From: Ancylostoma caninum
Lineage: Eukaryota; Nematoda; Chromadorea; Rhabditida; Ancylostomatidae
Assembly (NCBI GenBank): GCA_037903475.1
Contig: JBAJFG010000438.1
Coordinates: 248,001-312,000 of the forward strand
Reading direction: 5' to 3'
DNA length: 64,000 bases
Made by a program: the position numbers and the translations under genes. Below the pieces are notes generated by a model that was not told the DNA's origin, did no database searches, and saw only the letters and a program-made list of their open reading frames with translations. The number at the start of each line of letters is the position of its first letter. Position 1 is the stretch's first letter. This document shows positions 35,076 to 44,293 of this stretch, one piece after another.

Positions 35076-37687
35076 CCAGGTTCCCATTAGATGGAAACGC
35101 GACGGGCAAAAGTAGAACATATTAGGCCGGGTCAAGGATCACAAGAAAAAATGGCCACGAATTCACCAAGTTGTAAATTGTCTCTACCGTGCATGAAATA
35201 ACGAATACAAGTACCTTGTGCCTTATCATTTCCAGCTATTCAGAAATCTGAGCTTTAACGGCATAATGGAGAATCTTCCAAAATATAGCCTTCTCACCTC
35301 ACACGCGAACTGCTGGAGTCCTCCAATATTTATTGCACCTTCTTCAGTCGCTTGCAGATTGCACGAGCCAACACAGAGATCGGATGTTGGGCATATCATT
35401 CCACAGGTTAGACCGAGAGGGTTGTCGCTTAATATCTGACGGGCAGCGCCATAGTAGTTCTGAAATTTGATACAGAACATATGTACTGTACTCCAGATAT
35501 ATACACATATGTATGTGCATACACACTGTAGTTCTAGTCTGAAAGGTGGAAATTCTAGCAAGAAAAATAGAGATCTGAAGAAGTTCTCAAGAAAAACCTT
35601 CATACATAAAACTGTTATTTTTACCATTCCGTTCCTTAATGCTAACAACGCAATTAGTTCTAGATGGGGGGTAGTTAATCGTGTACTTAAGTGTAGGTGA
35701 AGGTGAAAAAATATTATAGTTTCTCTTTCCAACGTAGCGTACATGGGTTTCTTCTTCTAAGGAATCAGTTCTACTACTACTGAAAAATCGCTCATCTAAA
35801 CGCAGTGAGGTAGCGGATACTCAAGCCAGCCAGTTTCATTTGCATTTTCAACAAGCTCTATGCCGTTTTGCGGAGTTAGCCAGCAATCTTAGCACCCATT
35901 ATTCCAAGGACCAAAGTAGTCATTTCTACGAAAACATAAGCATAATTAGCATAATTAGCACTTTTCCGTCCCGTTTCTCTCGGGTTAGTAACAGATACTC
36001 TGAAATTCTTGCCCACACTTCCCAGTCTTTGAGGGCGAAATTAGCCAGACGCATTCTTGAGGTATCTACGATTAGGATGGATCCATCGAGGAACGGAAAG
36101 GAAACTTCAAAAAAAAAACCGAAAAAACGAAGTGATCCGCCTGTCATTTAAGCCAAATCTATGAAGTAACACGACAGAACACTATTATTCGATGTGCAAA
36201 GGAATAATCCTTGTACTTGTAGTAGTTCTCCGAATACACGTAATTTATGTCAGCGCAGAACACGCTGACATTCAAAGGTGGAGTGGCAGCAGTGGACACC
36301 GCCCTGGTTCTTTACCATCGGCTCCAGCAAATCGCTAGTCAGGAAGGCAAACAACACGCTTTCCGGGCCAGTTACAACCAGAATCAGATTATGCAGGAGG
36401 CCTGTGATTAAAATTTATAGAAGTTTGGTAGACTATGGAGTCACACGGTTTAGGTTCATCAATGTTGGTCACCAAGACAGTCGATAGTTGACGAGAAATT
36501 CATATGATGAGTTGGTTGTGCATTTGACAACATTGGATGAAATCCAAAACAATTAGGATGCCGAGTATCAATTTTTCATGCCGATTCAGTCCAGTGCTCA
36601 TGACATTGTGATGGATTCAGTACGTAGCCCGACCATGAATACAGCTGTTTTCATACTTTCATACTTTTTTGGTGTTTATCGTGCGATAAAATGCCGCAGG
36701 GCCCTCTACATGTATCAGGCACTGCATGATATCACGGTTATCACTCGCGTCACGATCGCGATTCGAAGCGTCGTGTTCTAGTGGCGAAGTTAAGTGGGAG
36801 GGTGGAATCGCATAATACCCTAGTATCTGAATGATCTCAAAATTTAAGAACAGACCTTGTTAGATATGCTAGTGATGAAGGCTTTTATATCCAGTTGTGT
36901 CGGGCAGCTCTTCTGGCACGGTGCATCGGCGCATTTCAAGCATCTTAAACATATAAATATGTAGTATCAAGTCTAATTAATGATTTCACGCATCCTTGTT
37001 TATGCAGGGATAAGTTTCGAAGGAATGAAGACAGCATGTACCTTGTTCAATGTGTTGTTTAATAATGAGAAGTCGTCCACTACTTAGTTATTTTTCTTTT
37101 TTGTGTTTTCATTCTTCACCCACGACCTCAAAGAGTCGTACGAGAACCATATAATTTTGAGGAGAAAACATTCATAAAGGCTTTGAGACCAAAATCAATA
37201 TTTCATGCGGTAGAATAAAGTACATGTACCAAAGTATGCCCTCTAGTAAATCTCCGCTGCGACACTATGTTATTCTGCTAGAGTGCAAATTCGTAGATAA
37301 GGGCCGTAGACACTCACCTCAACGCTTCGCGTAGAGCTCCCCGCTCACTGAGGGTGGTGTGCTTGATATCCCTGAAGTCGTTGGATAGGTCTGGGGCGCA
37401 GGACTGCAACACCATTCAGTCAAAGACGAGCAAAAAGCTGTCATATTGAACAAAAATATACGGATGATCCTCTCAATCCCGACTACATCCAAGCGCAGCT
37501 GTGGCTGCCTTTTTTGCCATTTTGTTTGGAAGGTCATCCCTACAAAATTCTAGAAACAAATCGCTAACAAACAGCTCACCCCGCACTTGTCCGCGTTCCT
37601 CTTCCAGTTATGTTTGTTCTTCTTGGTTTCATAACTTGGTACTGATCTTGCCTGTTTATTTACTGTCGGATTAAAGGCTAGCAGAGC
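16713..37687 (-). CDS. dpyd-1: Dihydropyrimidine dehydrogenase (NADP+), 26 resolved exons
   Basis: Exons on the minus strand join in a single frame of 3078 bases (1025 codons plus stop), matching the length of animal DPD. The enzyme reduces uracil and thymine with NADPH, the first step of pyrimidine catabolism, as a cytosolic homodimer. Order of domains: N-terminal domain with two 4Fe-4S clusters (exons 2-5), FAD domain (6-8), NADPH domain (9-14), FMN/substrate barrel (15-23), C-terminal ferredoxin-like domain with two 4Fe-4S clusters (24-27). All cluster cysteines, the FAD and NADPH glycine motifs and the active-site Cys in NLSCPHGMG are present. The extreme N-terminus (about 10-20 residues) lies in an upstream exon, see 37813-37845. 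Introns carry many transposons, the largest (5.8 kb) between exons 5 and 6. The gene appears intact. Confidence 0.95.
16960..17093 (-). CDS. dpyd-1: DPD exon 26, C-terminal Fe-S motifs
   Basis: Encodes [20 protein letters not shown] through [10 protein letters not shown]. The CxxCxxCxxxC and CxxCxxC motifs are ligands of two 4Fe-4S clusters that carry electrons to FMN. Confidence 0.97.
17159..17242 (-). CDS. dpyd-1: DPD exon 25
   Basis: Encodes [20 protein letters not shown] and QKVALIDD, matching the DVIGKAL start of the C-terminal domain. Confidence 0.93.
17341..17481 (-). CDS. dpyd-1: DPD exon 24
   Basis: Encodes [20 protein letters not shown] through [11 protein letters not shown], the variable linker before the C-terminal Fe-S domain. 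Confidence 0.9.
17547..17714 (-). CDS. dpyd-1: DPD exon 23
   Basis: Encodes [20 protein letters not shown] through [17 protein letters not shown] and LLLKDV, the end of the barrel. Confidence 0.95.
18115..18280 (-). CDS. dpyd-1: DPD exon 22, FMN phosphate site
   Basis: Encodes [19 protein letters not shown] through [15 protein letters not shown] and GASVLQ. ATGGI binds the FMN phosphate. Confidence 0.96.
18362..18528 (-). CDS. dpyd-1: DPD exon 21, FMN barrel
   Basis: Encodes [14 protein letters not shown] through [13 protein letters not shown] and [14 protein letters not shown] carries an FMN-binding Lys; NTVSG contacts the pyrimidine. Confidence 0.96.
18842..20250. mobile_element. Non-autonomous hAT-type element in DPD intron 20
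   Basis: A 14-bp perfect terminal inverted repeat (CAGGGTCAAGCGTG at 18842-18855, CACGCTTGACCCTG at 20237-20250) is flanked by the 8-bp duplication ATCCCACC (18834-18841 and 20251-20258). CAGGG ends and 8-bp duplications are typical of hAT transposons. No transposase is encoded in its 1409 bases. Inside are tRNA B-box-like strings such as GGGGTTCGATCCCCC (near 19026). Related copies lie at 54745-55122 and 55505-56479. Confidence 0.85.
20376..20449 (-). CDS. dpyd-1: DPD exon 20
   Basis: Encodes [20 protein letters not shown] and KTVK. The exon is only 74 bases and is flanked by transposon-rich introns, but splice sites and frame fit exactly. Confidence 0.95.
20555..20770. repeat. GC-rich repeat related to the MITE at 31268
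   Basis: The 3' part (AATCGATG, CGACGCAGGGTGCTACA, ending AGCGCCAGTG) aligns with the end of the 31268-31535 element. The left terminus is not recognisable, so this is a partial or diverged copy in DPD intron 19. Confidence 0.5.
20771..21666. other. Remainder of DPD intron 19
   Basis: No feature beyond AT-rich intronic sequence is seen. Confidence 0.4.
21667..21760 (-). CDS. dpyd-1: DPD exon 19, active-site loop
   Basis: Encodes [20 protein letters not shown] and [11 protein letters not shown]. The Cys in NLSCPHG is the catalytic proton donor. Confidence 0.96.
21873..22001 (-). CDS. dpyd-1: DPD exon 18
   Basis: Encodes [17 protein letters not shown] through [12 protein letters not shown] (43 residues) of the FMN barrel. 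Confidence 0.95.
22089..22160 (-). CDS. dpyd-1: DPD exon 17
   Basis: Encodes [20 protein letters not shown] and GPNQ. The NVSPRI block includes the Asn that contacts substrate. Confidence 0.95.
22689..22838 (-). CDS. dpyd-1: DPD exon 16, FMN barrel start
   Basis: Encodes [20 protein letters not shown] through [20 protein letters not shown] and LTKTF line the FMN site; the Lys of LTKTF is an FMN ligand by family knowledge. Confidence 0.96.
22900..22998 (-). CDS. dpyd-1: DPD exon 15
   Basis: Encodes [15 protein letters not shown] through [10 protein letters not shown], the linker into the FMN barrel. TTTTAG acceptor, GTAGCG donor. Confidence 0.92.
23534..23685 (-). CDS. dpyd-1: DPD exon 14, second FAD contact
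   Basis: Encodes [19 protein letters not shown] through [10 protein letters not shown] and [10 protein letters not shown]. The FAGGD motif binds the FAD diphosphate in this family. Confidence 0.95.
23785..23867 (-). CDS. dpyd-1: DPD exon 13
   Basis: Encodes [20 protein letters not shown] and STLLDED, the VISAFG strand of the NADPH/FAD interface. Confidence 0.93.
23965..24092 (-). CDS. dpyd-1: DPD exon 12
   Basis: Encodes [14 protein letters not shown] through [13 protein letters not shown] and the first two bases of Trp. The preceding intron (2.5 kb) contains a hAT-type element. Confidence 0.95.
24994..26047. mobile_element. Non-autonomous hAT-type element in DPD intron 11
   Basis: Ends are imperfect inverted repeats: CAGAGGTGTACGTA on the left, and on the right the complement of CAGGGATGTGCGTA (11 of 14 match). 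They are flanked by GTTAGGAT (24986-24993) and GTTTGGAT (26048-26055), an 8-bp duplication with one mismatch. Both ends carry repeated TTTACGA-type strings. No transposase frame is present. Confidence 0.65.
26561..26667 (-). CDS. dpyd-1: DPD exon 11, NADPH-binding
   Basis: Encodes [32 protein letters not shown]. These include the NADPH phosphate-binding Arg/Lys region (VFRKGF) by family knowledge. Confidence 0.95.
26860..26925 (-). CDS. dpyd-1: DPD exon 10, NADPH domain start
   Basis: Encodes [20 protein letters not shown], leading into the GAGDTA NADPH-binding turn completed in exon 11. Confidence 0.95.
26994..27135 (-). CDS. dpyd-1: DPD exon 9
   Basis: Encodes [17 protein letters not shown] through [18 protein letters not shown]. 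The acceptor (TTTGAG) is unusual but the only one that keeps frame and length in line with relatives. Confidence 0.9.
27907..28042 (-). CDS. dpyd-1: DPD exon 8, FAD domain
   Basis: Encodes [19 protein letters not shown] through LTLEKLK, with the conserved [10 protein letters not shown] block. TTTCAG acceptor, GTTTGA donor. Confidence 0.95.
28200..29100. other. Part of DPD intron 7
   Basis: Anonymous AT-rich intron sequence without recognisable elements. Confidence 0.4.
29139..29238 (-). CDS. dpyd-1: DPD exon 7, FAD-binding loop
   Basis: Encodes [17 protein letters not shown] and [13 protein letters not shown]. With exon 6 it completes the G-C-G-P-A-S dinucleotide-binding turn for FAD. CCAG acceptor, GTAAAG donor. 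Confidence 0.95.
29309..29399 (-). CDS. dpyd-1: DPD exon 6
   Basis: Encodes [13 protein letters not shown] through EPIALL and the first base of Gly, the start of the FAD Rossmann motif. The following intron begins GCAAGT, a GC-AG intron, the only non-GT donor in the gene. Confidence 0.9.
29641..31690 (+). pseudogene. RTE-type retrotransposon relic in DPD intron 5
   Basis: Plus-strand fragments read in order: [15 protein letters not shown] (about 30010), [32 protein letters not shown] after a stop, the catalytic [11 protein letters not shown] (about 30690), and the C-terminal tail near 31555-31683 ending [12 protein letters not shown]. Several stops and frameshifts interrupt it and a 268-bp MITE splits its tail. 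It is opposite in orientation to DPD and belongs to a different RTE lineage than the copy at 4857. Confidence 0.85.
31268..31535. mobile_element. 268-bp hAT-type MITE inserted in the RTE relic
   Basis: The 8-mer TCAAGTTT flanks it (31260-31267 and 31536-31543). The ends are CAGCGTGCCGCTATA and the complement of CACTGCCGCTATA, followed by extended inverted similarity (CTCGAGGA, GCACCTTGCGTCGCC). It is GC-rich, with GGCGGCCGC palindromes. Removing one duplication and the insert brings the RTE tail back together. Confidence 0.8.
31691..33240. other. Intronic sequence with small hairpins
   Basis: Mostly anonymous. Near 33060-33230 are hairpins, for example GCCGGATTTTTAGTCCGGC and CGGGCCGTTAGGCCCG, which may be MITE remnants. 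Confidence 0.4.
33243..34610 (+). repeat. TACA tetranucleotide tract, broken
   Basis: An uninterrupted (TACA)n run covers about 33503-33619. Further clusters of CATACATACA appear at 33243-33320, 33745-33800, 33898-33980, 34100-34170, 34290-34320 and 34440-34475. The sequence between them repeats AT-rich strings such as GATTTTTGGCAATTTTAGCC. It gives long spurious open frames. Confidence 0.9.
34740..35014. mobile_element. 275-bp hAT-type MITE in DPD intron 5
   Basis: Perfect inverted ends CAGTGGCGGACGCAG (34740-34754) and CTGCGTCCGCCACTG (35000-35014) are typical hAT termini. Flanks are ATATATAT on both sides, compatible with an 8-bp duplication but lying inside AT repeats. The interior is AT-rich (AATAATAAT) with C/G runs at the ends. 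Confidence 0.8.
35015..35067. repeat. (AT)n microsatellite
   Basis: About 26 AT units adjoin the right end of the MITE at 34740. Confidence 0.9.
35298..35459 (-). CDS. dpyd-1: DPD exon 5, second Fe-S motif
   Basis: Encodes 54 residues including [20 protein letters not shown] and GGLQQFACE. It holds the remaining N-terminal cluster Cys ligands and the Gln (in LQQF) that replaces one Cys ligand in this family. TTTCAG acceptor, GTGAGA donor. Confidence 0.97.
36856..36943 (-). CDS. dpyd-1: DPD exon 4, first Fe-S cysteine motif
   Basis: Encodes [13 protein letters not shown] and then [15 protein letters not shown]. The four cysteines correspond by family knowledge to ligands of the two N-terminal 4Fe-4S clusters. 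Acceptor TTTAAG, donor GTCTG. Confidence 0.95.
37318..37403 (-). CDS. dpyd-1: DPD exon 3
   Basis: Encodes [17 protein letters not shown] and [10 protein letters not shown], the highly conserved [13 protein letters not shown] block. TTGCAG acceptor and GTGAGT donor; it ends within an Arg codon completed in exon 4. Confidence 0.93.
37580..37687 (-). CDS. dpyd-1: DPD exon 2
   Basis: Encodes 36 residues from ALLAFNP to NADKCG, the segment before the first Fe-S motif (compare LALNP and WKRNPDK in other animals). TTTCAG acceptor, GTGAG donor, phase 0 at both ends. Confidence 0.85.
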
Positions 37688-37812
37688 CTGAAATAGCAAT
37701 TTGCTTTGTGGATATTCTCAAGAGTACCGAAAGGCTAAGAAATGTTCGCGAACCCATCATTTCACTTGGGTACACTTTTCCTTAGATGGAGATCGAACAG
37801 TGGAAGGCTTAC

Positions 37813-37845
37813 TGTCTGCCTACATAAAACAAACTTCTCTTGCAT
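37813..37845 (-). CDS. dpyd-1: DPD exon 1 (tentative)
   Basis: ATG at 37845 opens 11 codons (MQEKFVLCRQT) ending at a good donor (GTAAGC) in phase 0, matching exon 2. The intron would be 125 bases. The residues do not resemble the usual DPD N-terminus, so the true first exon may lie elsewhere upstream. Confidence 0.3.
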
Positions 37846-38529
37846 GAAACAACGCTTTGATGTGCAATAAAACTGTCACATCACATGCCGACCATATGTC
37901 AGGTGCAGCGACTGAAACGCAGTTTGAAGTTCCCAGTTATTATTTTTTTCTACCTAATCCTGATGGATGAAGGCGGGCCAGATAAGAAGCCTGTTTCTCG
38001 AGATTTACAGTAGTCATCTATCAATATAAAACTTGTGGGTTTTCGCAAGCGAAATGTCGCCGACGTTCTGTCGAATTCTGGATCAATTCTGCATGTTTTA
38101 GGACATTTCCAAGCTCTACTTTGTAGCAGACGACGTTTCAGCTAGAAGCAAAGCGGTACAGCTGTAGTCGGTGTAATATAATACATAGGCTTGATAGTTT
38201 AATAAATTTTACTTTTACACTTTTCCTCATTACTCGTTTACAGAACCGAGAATCACCTCTCTGGTGTTTCACTGTGTTGAACTGTACACAAGACGTTACA
38301 CAAAACCTCAACAAGTCACGCAGTCACGTGCGAGCCTACTATGTATAAGGTACCTACTATGTAAGTTACCTTTTTCTGGGATATCGAGGTTTGTTGAATA
38401 TATCCAGATCTCTCTCAGCAATACAAACGAAACGAAACTCCATTTTATTAAGCATTGGCCAAACATCACTAAAAGAGGCTCACTTTTCCGGAAAATTCCG
38501 CAACAGTGTTTATTAGAGGGATTAACGTA
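37846..38529. other. Upstream region of DPD
   Basis: No promoter motif or trans-splice acceptor that I can defend is visible. It should contain the start of DPD unless the first exon lies further upstream. Confidence 0.35.
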
Positions 38530-39560
38530 TTAGGCTGTAGCGAAAGTTCTCGCGGTTTTTGGAACATTACATTTTATTGACTTTTTAAAAACAGGAAAAC
38601 ACATTAGGATACGAATAATTCACCACTGCATACTATCATTCTTCGCCAATTTTCGAGAAGCGTTTCGATGCCGTCGGCCTAGAACTGGACCGGCACTAAC
38701 TCGAAAAAAACTTTGCTCAACCAGCGATCCAAGTCATCCATCTCTCTCTATCGCCTCGCAGGCTTTCCCCTGAGAGGGACAGTAGAGGTTGGTAATCTTT
38801 TGGCGCTAGATCAGGCCTATAGGTGGTGATGTCAATTCTTTCCATTCAAAGTCTAGTAGCTTCTGGCGAGTCACTCTTTTAGTGAGCGGACGACCATTGT
38901 CGCGCAGGAATCGGATCGTACCGTGATTCGAACCTTTCCTGCGGTTTTTGCAGCCATTGTACCCGGCCGCTGACAGTATAGGTCTGCCGCGAGAGCAGTG
39001 TAAGGTGGCGGTATCTCGCGGTGGATTATGCCTTTGCAGTCATACCAAGCACTGACCATAACCTCCAAAGGGTGAAGATCTGCATTTGGCTGCGACTTAT
39101 GCTGCCGATCCTTGTTAACCCGGGGTGGGCTGTGCTTGATATTGACACACAGACACACTTCTCATACTCTGTGAAAGATGAACTTCATCCAATTCTTTAT
39201 GCGTCTGTAAGAAGGCAATAAAATAGCCACCTCTCCACGTCGCTGGAGATCGCTCACTGTGATAATTTTTTCTACGCTGCTAAACTAATGCAGGTGATCG
39301 GCGATGGTCGTAAAGTGAACATCCAAGACTTGTGTCCTTTCACACATAGTTTGCGTGGATCTGAATCTAGTAGCTGCTGTAGCCGTCCATTTGCGACTTG
39401 GGATGCGCCTGCCAAGAAGGAAGATCGACCTGTGATTCAGTTGTGTCCAACCAGCTGCTAACATTTTTATGGAATGTTTCAGAATTCTCGTCTCGCCTAT
39501 GGAACTACGCTCTCATATAGTCTGTTTCGCCAGCGATGATATTTGAGTGTTCGTGCACAG
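38530..39560 (-). pseudogene. mariner element relic, 5' end missing
   Basis: The 3' TIR (TTAGGCTGTAGCGAAAGTTC) begins at 38530 after a TA. Minus-strand reading gives mariner transposase pieces in order: LDSDPRK-like helix-turn-helix remains (about 39330), VMVSAWYDCKGIIHREI (about 39040), a decayed catalytic HDN-type site, and YRPDLAPKDYQPL (third acidic residue, about 38790). No matching 5' TIR is visible near 39790. It is the same family as the copy at 45768. Confidence 0.75.
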
Positions 39561-39920
39561 TGTCTGTTTTTTCTGCACCCTCTCCAATCTCTGCGCACTT
39601 TCCTGCCCTTTTCTTCTCTGCGGCGTTTCCCCAACTATCTTTCCTCGTGGAACAGAATATAACTGAGAAGTTTCATGACCATCACCTGGTCAAAGTTGAA
39701 AACTCGTATCGTTCCGGAACATCTTTTCTAGTCACAGCTTTTGGGTCTTTATAACACAACTACCTGGCCAAATGCAGAGCTAATACCAAATCCGGCTTTC
39801 TTTCTATTCCAAAAGAAAAGTAGCCTAAAAATTGGGAGAGCACAAAAACCATGTTTTGCCTTATCGTACAATGTCGTCTGCAGAAACCATATGAAAGGGT
39901 AATTGAGGAATTCCTTTTAA

Positions 39921-40387
39921 AGGCAGCAGGAGCTGAAATTCTCGACTCTGAGCTGAGCTGCGGGTGGTGAAGTACAGACTCGGCACATCATAAATGTGAA
40001 ACGAACACAGACAATGATGGCTTGCTTACCTGCAGAGATAATGGAACATTCGTCGCGAACACGCCTGGCCGTGTTCGTGCGCGGACGAGTTTTCCCCGGC
40101 GCGAAAGCCATTGCGGCGCGTGGTTTTGGCCGAGTCCTGCCATGAAACCCTGTGAATTGAATGCGTTTCGTTTTCCCTTTGCGCCAAACCACGCACTGCA
40201 ATGGCTTTTGCGGCGAGAAAAACTCGTCAGCGCGCGAACACGGCCAGGCGTGTTCGCGACGAATGTTCCATTTTCTCTGCAGGTAAACCATCATGGTTTG
40301 TGTTTGTTTCACATTTATGATGTGTTGAGTCTGTACTTCATCATCCACAGATTAGCTCGGAGTCGAGGATTTCAGCTCCTGCTGCCT
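39921..40387. mobile_element. Long inverted-repeat element flanked by TTAA
   Basis: Arms of about 210 bases run from AGGCAGCAGGAGCTGAAAT to the complement at 40370-40387, with a short centre near 40150. TTAA occurs on both sides (39917-39920 and 40388-40391), as for piggyBac-type insertion. Arm similarity is high but not perfect. The inner arms contain GCGAACACGCCTGGCCGTG palindromes. Confidence 0.65.
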
Positions 40388-40648
40388 TTAAGGTATAGAT
40401 AGAGCAGGTTTTGCTCGTCATAATAATTTGAAGCTTATCTATCTAGCTTCTAAAATTATAGATTTATGAACTTCCAAAACTTCATATCTACGTTGTGGCC
40501 ATTTATTGTGGGACAACCTAATATATGGGAGGCGCGCATGTTTTCGGAGATAGAGGTGCGAAAACGTAAACATCTTCTTTTGCGCATTTGGGTTAAAGTG
40601 AGAGGGGTTGAGGAGGGGGAGAGGCGTGGGAGAAGGATGTGTCAGACG

Positions 40649-40780
40649 AATGAATGAATGAATGATTGAATGAATGAGTGAATGAATGAGTGAATGAATG
40701 AATGAATGAGTGAATGAATGAATGAATGAATGAATGAATGAATGAATGAATGAATGAATGAATGAATGAATGAATGAATA
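40649..40780. repeat. (TGAA)n microsatellite
   Basis: About 32 units of GAAT with a few GAGT variants; it accounts for open frames on either strand. Confidence 0.9.
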
Positions 40781-41967
40781 CACCGTTTCTCTCCAGAGTG
40801 TCTCCGCTAGTACAGAAATCGCAAAAAGGGTATGTACAAATCAAAGCCAATGTGAAAACGCGCAATGAAAAAAATTGGCTAACAGAGAAGACTACCTATC
40901 TTTCGGAATTCGCGCACATCTTATGGCTGACACAGTTTGGTTGAAGCTGTTCAAATAGATTGAGTGGTATATCCAGTAGTTTTTCTTTGTTGTTAAACCA
41001 AAACTCTCAGGAACTCAAGACTGAGCAAAAATCTGGGAGTTAAAAATTCTCCGGGTCTCTGGATTATGCAAAATTGCTAATTTCAGTAAGCGGGCAAAAA
41101 CATGAAAACATCTATTACTAATCTTGGTCAAGGTTGTTACGAACTCGTCACGGTACTACAAGCATCATGTCAATATTTAGTGAACACTAAACTTGTGAGT
41201 TGCTCCAAAAAAAGTTCTCGTGTAGGTAATATGAGCAAGTCTAGGACCACCTAACTAACGCATATTATATTGAAGGGAGTTCAAACGGCATGTCCATTTA
41301 TGGGGTGATAGAATCAACATGGTATAAGCGAGGATCGGGCACACTTTCAGGGTACTAGTCTCCTACACTGATAAATATGATGATTATTAACGACTAGAGT
41401 ACGAAACGCCACGGTGTATTACTTCAGAGCTACCCTTGTTCTTCTGGTGAAACGTGTGAAATGCTCAATTTTTAAGTCTCGACCAAGAAGGAATTACAGC
41501 TGGCCCGAGAAATCATAGGTGTGTTGCATCACGACGGAAATGAGAACAGTGCCGGTATTACATGAGTAATGCACTCAGAACCTTCTCCCGCATTCACCAA
41601 TTCGTCCTCTCTTTGAACAAAAATTCGGCAACATATTGTAGAATTCTGCGCAAGAGTGGATTTATGCTTGAGGGGTGGATGAGCCCATCATAAAATTCCG
41701 GCACTTCCTCGTTTTTCCTCATAATGCCCTAAAATCTTGATCCATCATGCGAATTGATGCGATCAACTACGTGTGAATGTGCTCCGCAACGAGTAAGACC
41801 CTCAAAGCAAAACCCACAGTAGTTTTGTTCCCACACATTTTGCTATATTCCTAGGTCTAGAACTCTAGTGAAAACAAATGCGCTGCCCAATTTTGTCAAA
41901 TCCTACGAAAAAGCCATTTTTATTGCCACCAGCTTAGCCTGTTTGCAAAGAATTTCCGAGTTGCCCG
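40781..41967. other. Anonymous spacer
   Basis: No gene, RNA or repeat is recognised. Confidence 0.4.
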
Positions 41968-42680
41968 AGTTTAAAGGTAGTGTGTCACCTCGTTTTGTGG
42001 GTTGTAGATATCAACAGACTCTAGACCTCCTCGCCAAATCCCGTCCGGTACACGGGTTGAAAGTCTGCTTCGTAACATTTTAGGTACATATACCGCTGGA
42101 TTCAGCGCATCGACGATATTCAGAATTCTTATCCACTTCTCGTCGCCGGTCACCAGGTTGTCGAGTCAGGCGAAAGTTTGTCGAAATGTTAAAAAGTTGA
42201 TGCATGCAGCCCTCCACATGTGAAGTTTGTGCCTACTCAGATCATGAGGTATCCATACGCCAAACTTCCATGTCTTTCCGAAGCGATGTAGATGTTGGGC
42301 AGTATAGTGTCGTGATGGCACTGGAGTTCCTCTGCCGGCTCACGGTTGTCACGCCACGGATCCTCTTCAACCAGCTCCAGAAGGCGCTCGTCATCCACTT
42401 CGGTCGGCCTACCAGACCTTCGTTTGCACCGAAGTCGAAGTCGCCGTTTTTGAACTTGCGGAACCAAACTTTCGCCGTATCGTAAGAGACCATCAAAGCG
42501 CCCATTGCATCACATATATTCTTCGTTGCATCGTTTGCGCTACTATGTTTTCTGAATTCGTATTTTGAGGAGTTTTGCCATGTTTGCTGAAGATTGCTTT
42601 TGACTGACTTTTTCTGTTCAGTTCCGGCGGTTGTGGCAAATATTAGGCGGAAATGCATCACTGTCAGCGAGGAAAGTCGG
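41968..42680 (-). pseudogene. mariner transposase N-terminal relic
   Basis: Minus-strand pieces: KNICDAMGALMVSYDTAKVW and FRKFKNGDFDFG (paired helix-turn-helix, about 42500), RSGRPTEVDDERLLELVEED in another frame (about 42400), and VTGDEKWIRILN (about 42140, before the first catalytic region). The C-terminal half and clear TIRs are missing. It is a different copy, and probably a different subfamily, from the one at 45768. Confidence 0.75.
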
Positions 42681-42885
42681 ATAAACAGTCACATCAAGAA
42701 AGAGAAAGTATTTTACAGCGCAAAGTTCGTAATTACTGCAACTTCCTATGCTGCGCGACATGGCGGGTTACATAGAATTTAGGGAAAAAACTATCAAAAA
42801 CGTTTTTATCGGTGACTGTAAATACTGATAATTGAGGGTTACTATTATACCTCAGTTTGAATAAAAGTCTAATAATTGAATATAA

Positions 42886-42898
42886 CAATAATAATAAC

Positions 42899-42984
<86 letters not shown>

Positions 42985-43040
42985 TAATAATAATAATAAC
43001 GATGATAATAATAATAATAATGATAATAATGATAACAATG

Positions 43041-43107
<67 letters not shown>

Positions 43108-43115
43108 TAACAATG

Positions 43116-43162
<47 letters not shown>

Positions 43163-43175
43163 TAACAATAATAAT
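42886..43175. repeat. (AAT)n microsatellite
   Basis: About 290 bases of AAT units with occasional AAC and GAT; it creates artificial poly-Asn, poly-Ile and poly-Leu frames. Confidence 0.95.
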
Positions 43176-44293
43176 GGTCACAAAGGATATTGCAAAAATC
43201 GAATAATTCAGTTACTTTAATTAACAATTTAGAAAACGATTCGAACATCCAGATATTCAGAAACGAGAAAACCCTAAACCCTCTCTCTCATACAGCACTA
43301 CATTGGTCACTAATGTTGGAACACTCTAATTTTTTATTCATTGGAATTACTGGACATTCGAAAGCAAGAATTTTCGACTTCGAATAAGTGGAAAATTCGA
43401 ATGTCTTAACATTGGAGATGCAGGGCTGTACGAAAAAGGAGAGCTATAGGGTTTTCTCGTTCTCGAATATCTAAATGTTTGAAATTTTTCCAAATTGCTA
43501 ATTGAAGCAACGAAATTATTCGGTTTTTATTCGGTCGCATCTTTACTTGGCGTGGTACTTAAGTATAACGTGGGTGCACCCATGTGAGTGACCACTCCAC
43601 GTGCTCGTCGATCTCTGGCCTTAATTACGTACCTATTTATCAGTGGCGACAATGAAGACCAGAACTAGTTAGGTGAAAAATCATGAATTCGCTTCCTCCA
43701 TATCTCCTTTAGGGTTCATCGCAAGCGTATCCGTTGTAGATAACGCCAAAACAACAAAATGTTTGACATCTATGTGCGTCATTAGAGCAGTGAGTGCACG
43801 CGGTGGGCCATAAAAATCAAGAGTCTTATTGGGTTTATCGTGATGGCCACCGCGAAAACATAGTTTCTTAGTCAGTTTTTCATTCAATAAGCATTCTTCA
43901 CATAGCGGTTTCCTCTAGGCGATTATGGCTGATAGGAAGCGAAGATTTTCAGTGTTTCTCTTCTTTTTAAAGAGTGGGAGGAGGTGGGAGGGGGATCATT
44001 ACAATTAATTATTTACTCGTTGTGTCCGAACGGCTGAGCAGGAAGAGAAGAATATACTGGAAAAAAGGAGGACGAAAGAGAAAGAGATGCTTTGGCCATC
44101 TTGGCAATGATTCGGAATATTATAGTTGACTTCGGAAGCAGCAACAAGCACTGGTACACACCACATTTTGAGAAAGACATCTGTACTATGCGTGCACACA
44201 AAAGAAATTCAACTAAGCCAAATGAGCATGTAAAGTAGGAGTAACCTCCTTCCACTGGAAGAGCAGAGAAAGTGTATAAAAATATGAAAATAC
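43176..44293. other. Spacer, possible 3' part of an unrecognised minus-strand gene
   Basis: A 68-codon minus frame at 43681-43887 ends MEEANS-stop and has amino-acid-like composition, but I cannot name it or join it with confidence. Confidence 0.25.

Noticed and set aside
40439..40865. Frames rich in FIHSFIHS
   Set aside because: Translation of the TGAA repeat.
42733..43220. Poly-Asn, poly-Ile, poly-Leu and poly-Tyr frames
   Set aside because: All are readings of the AAT microsatellite.
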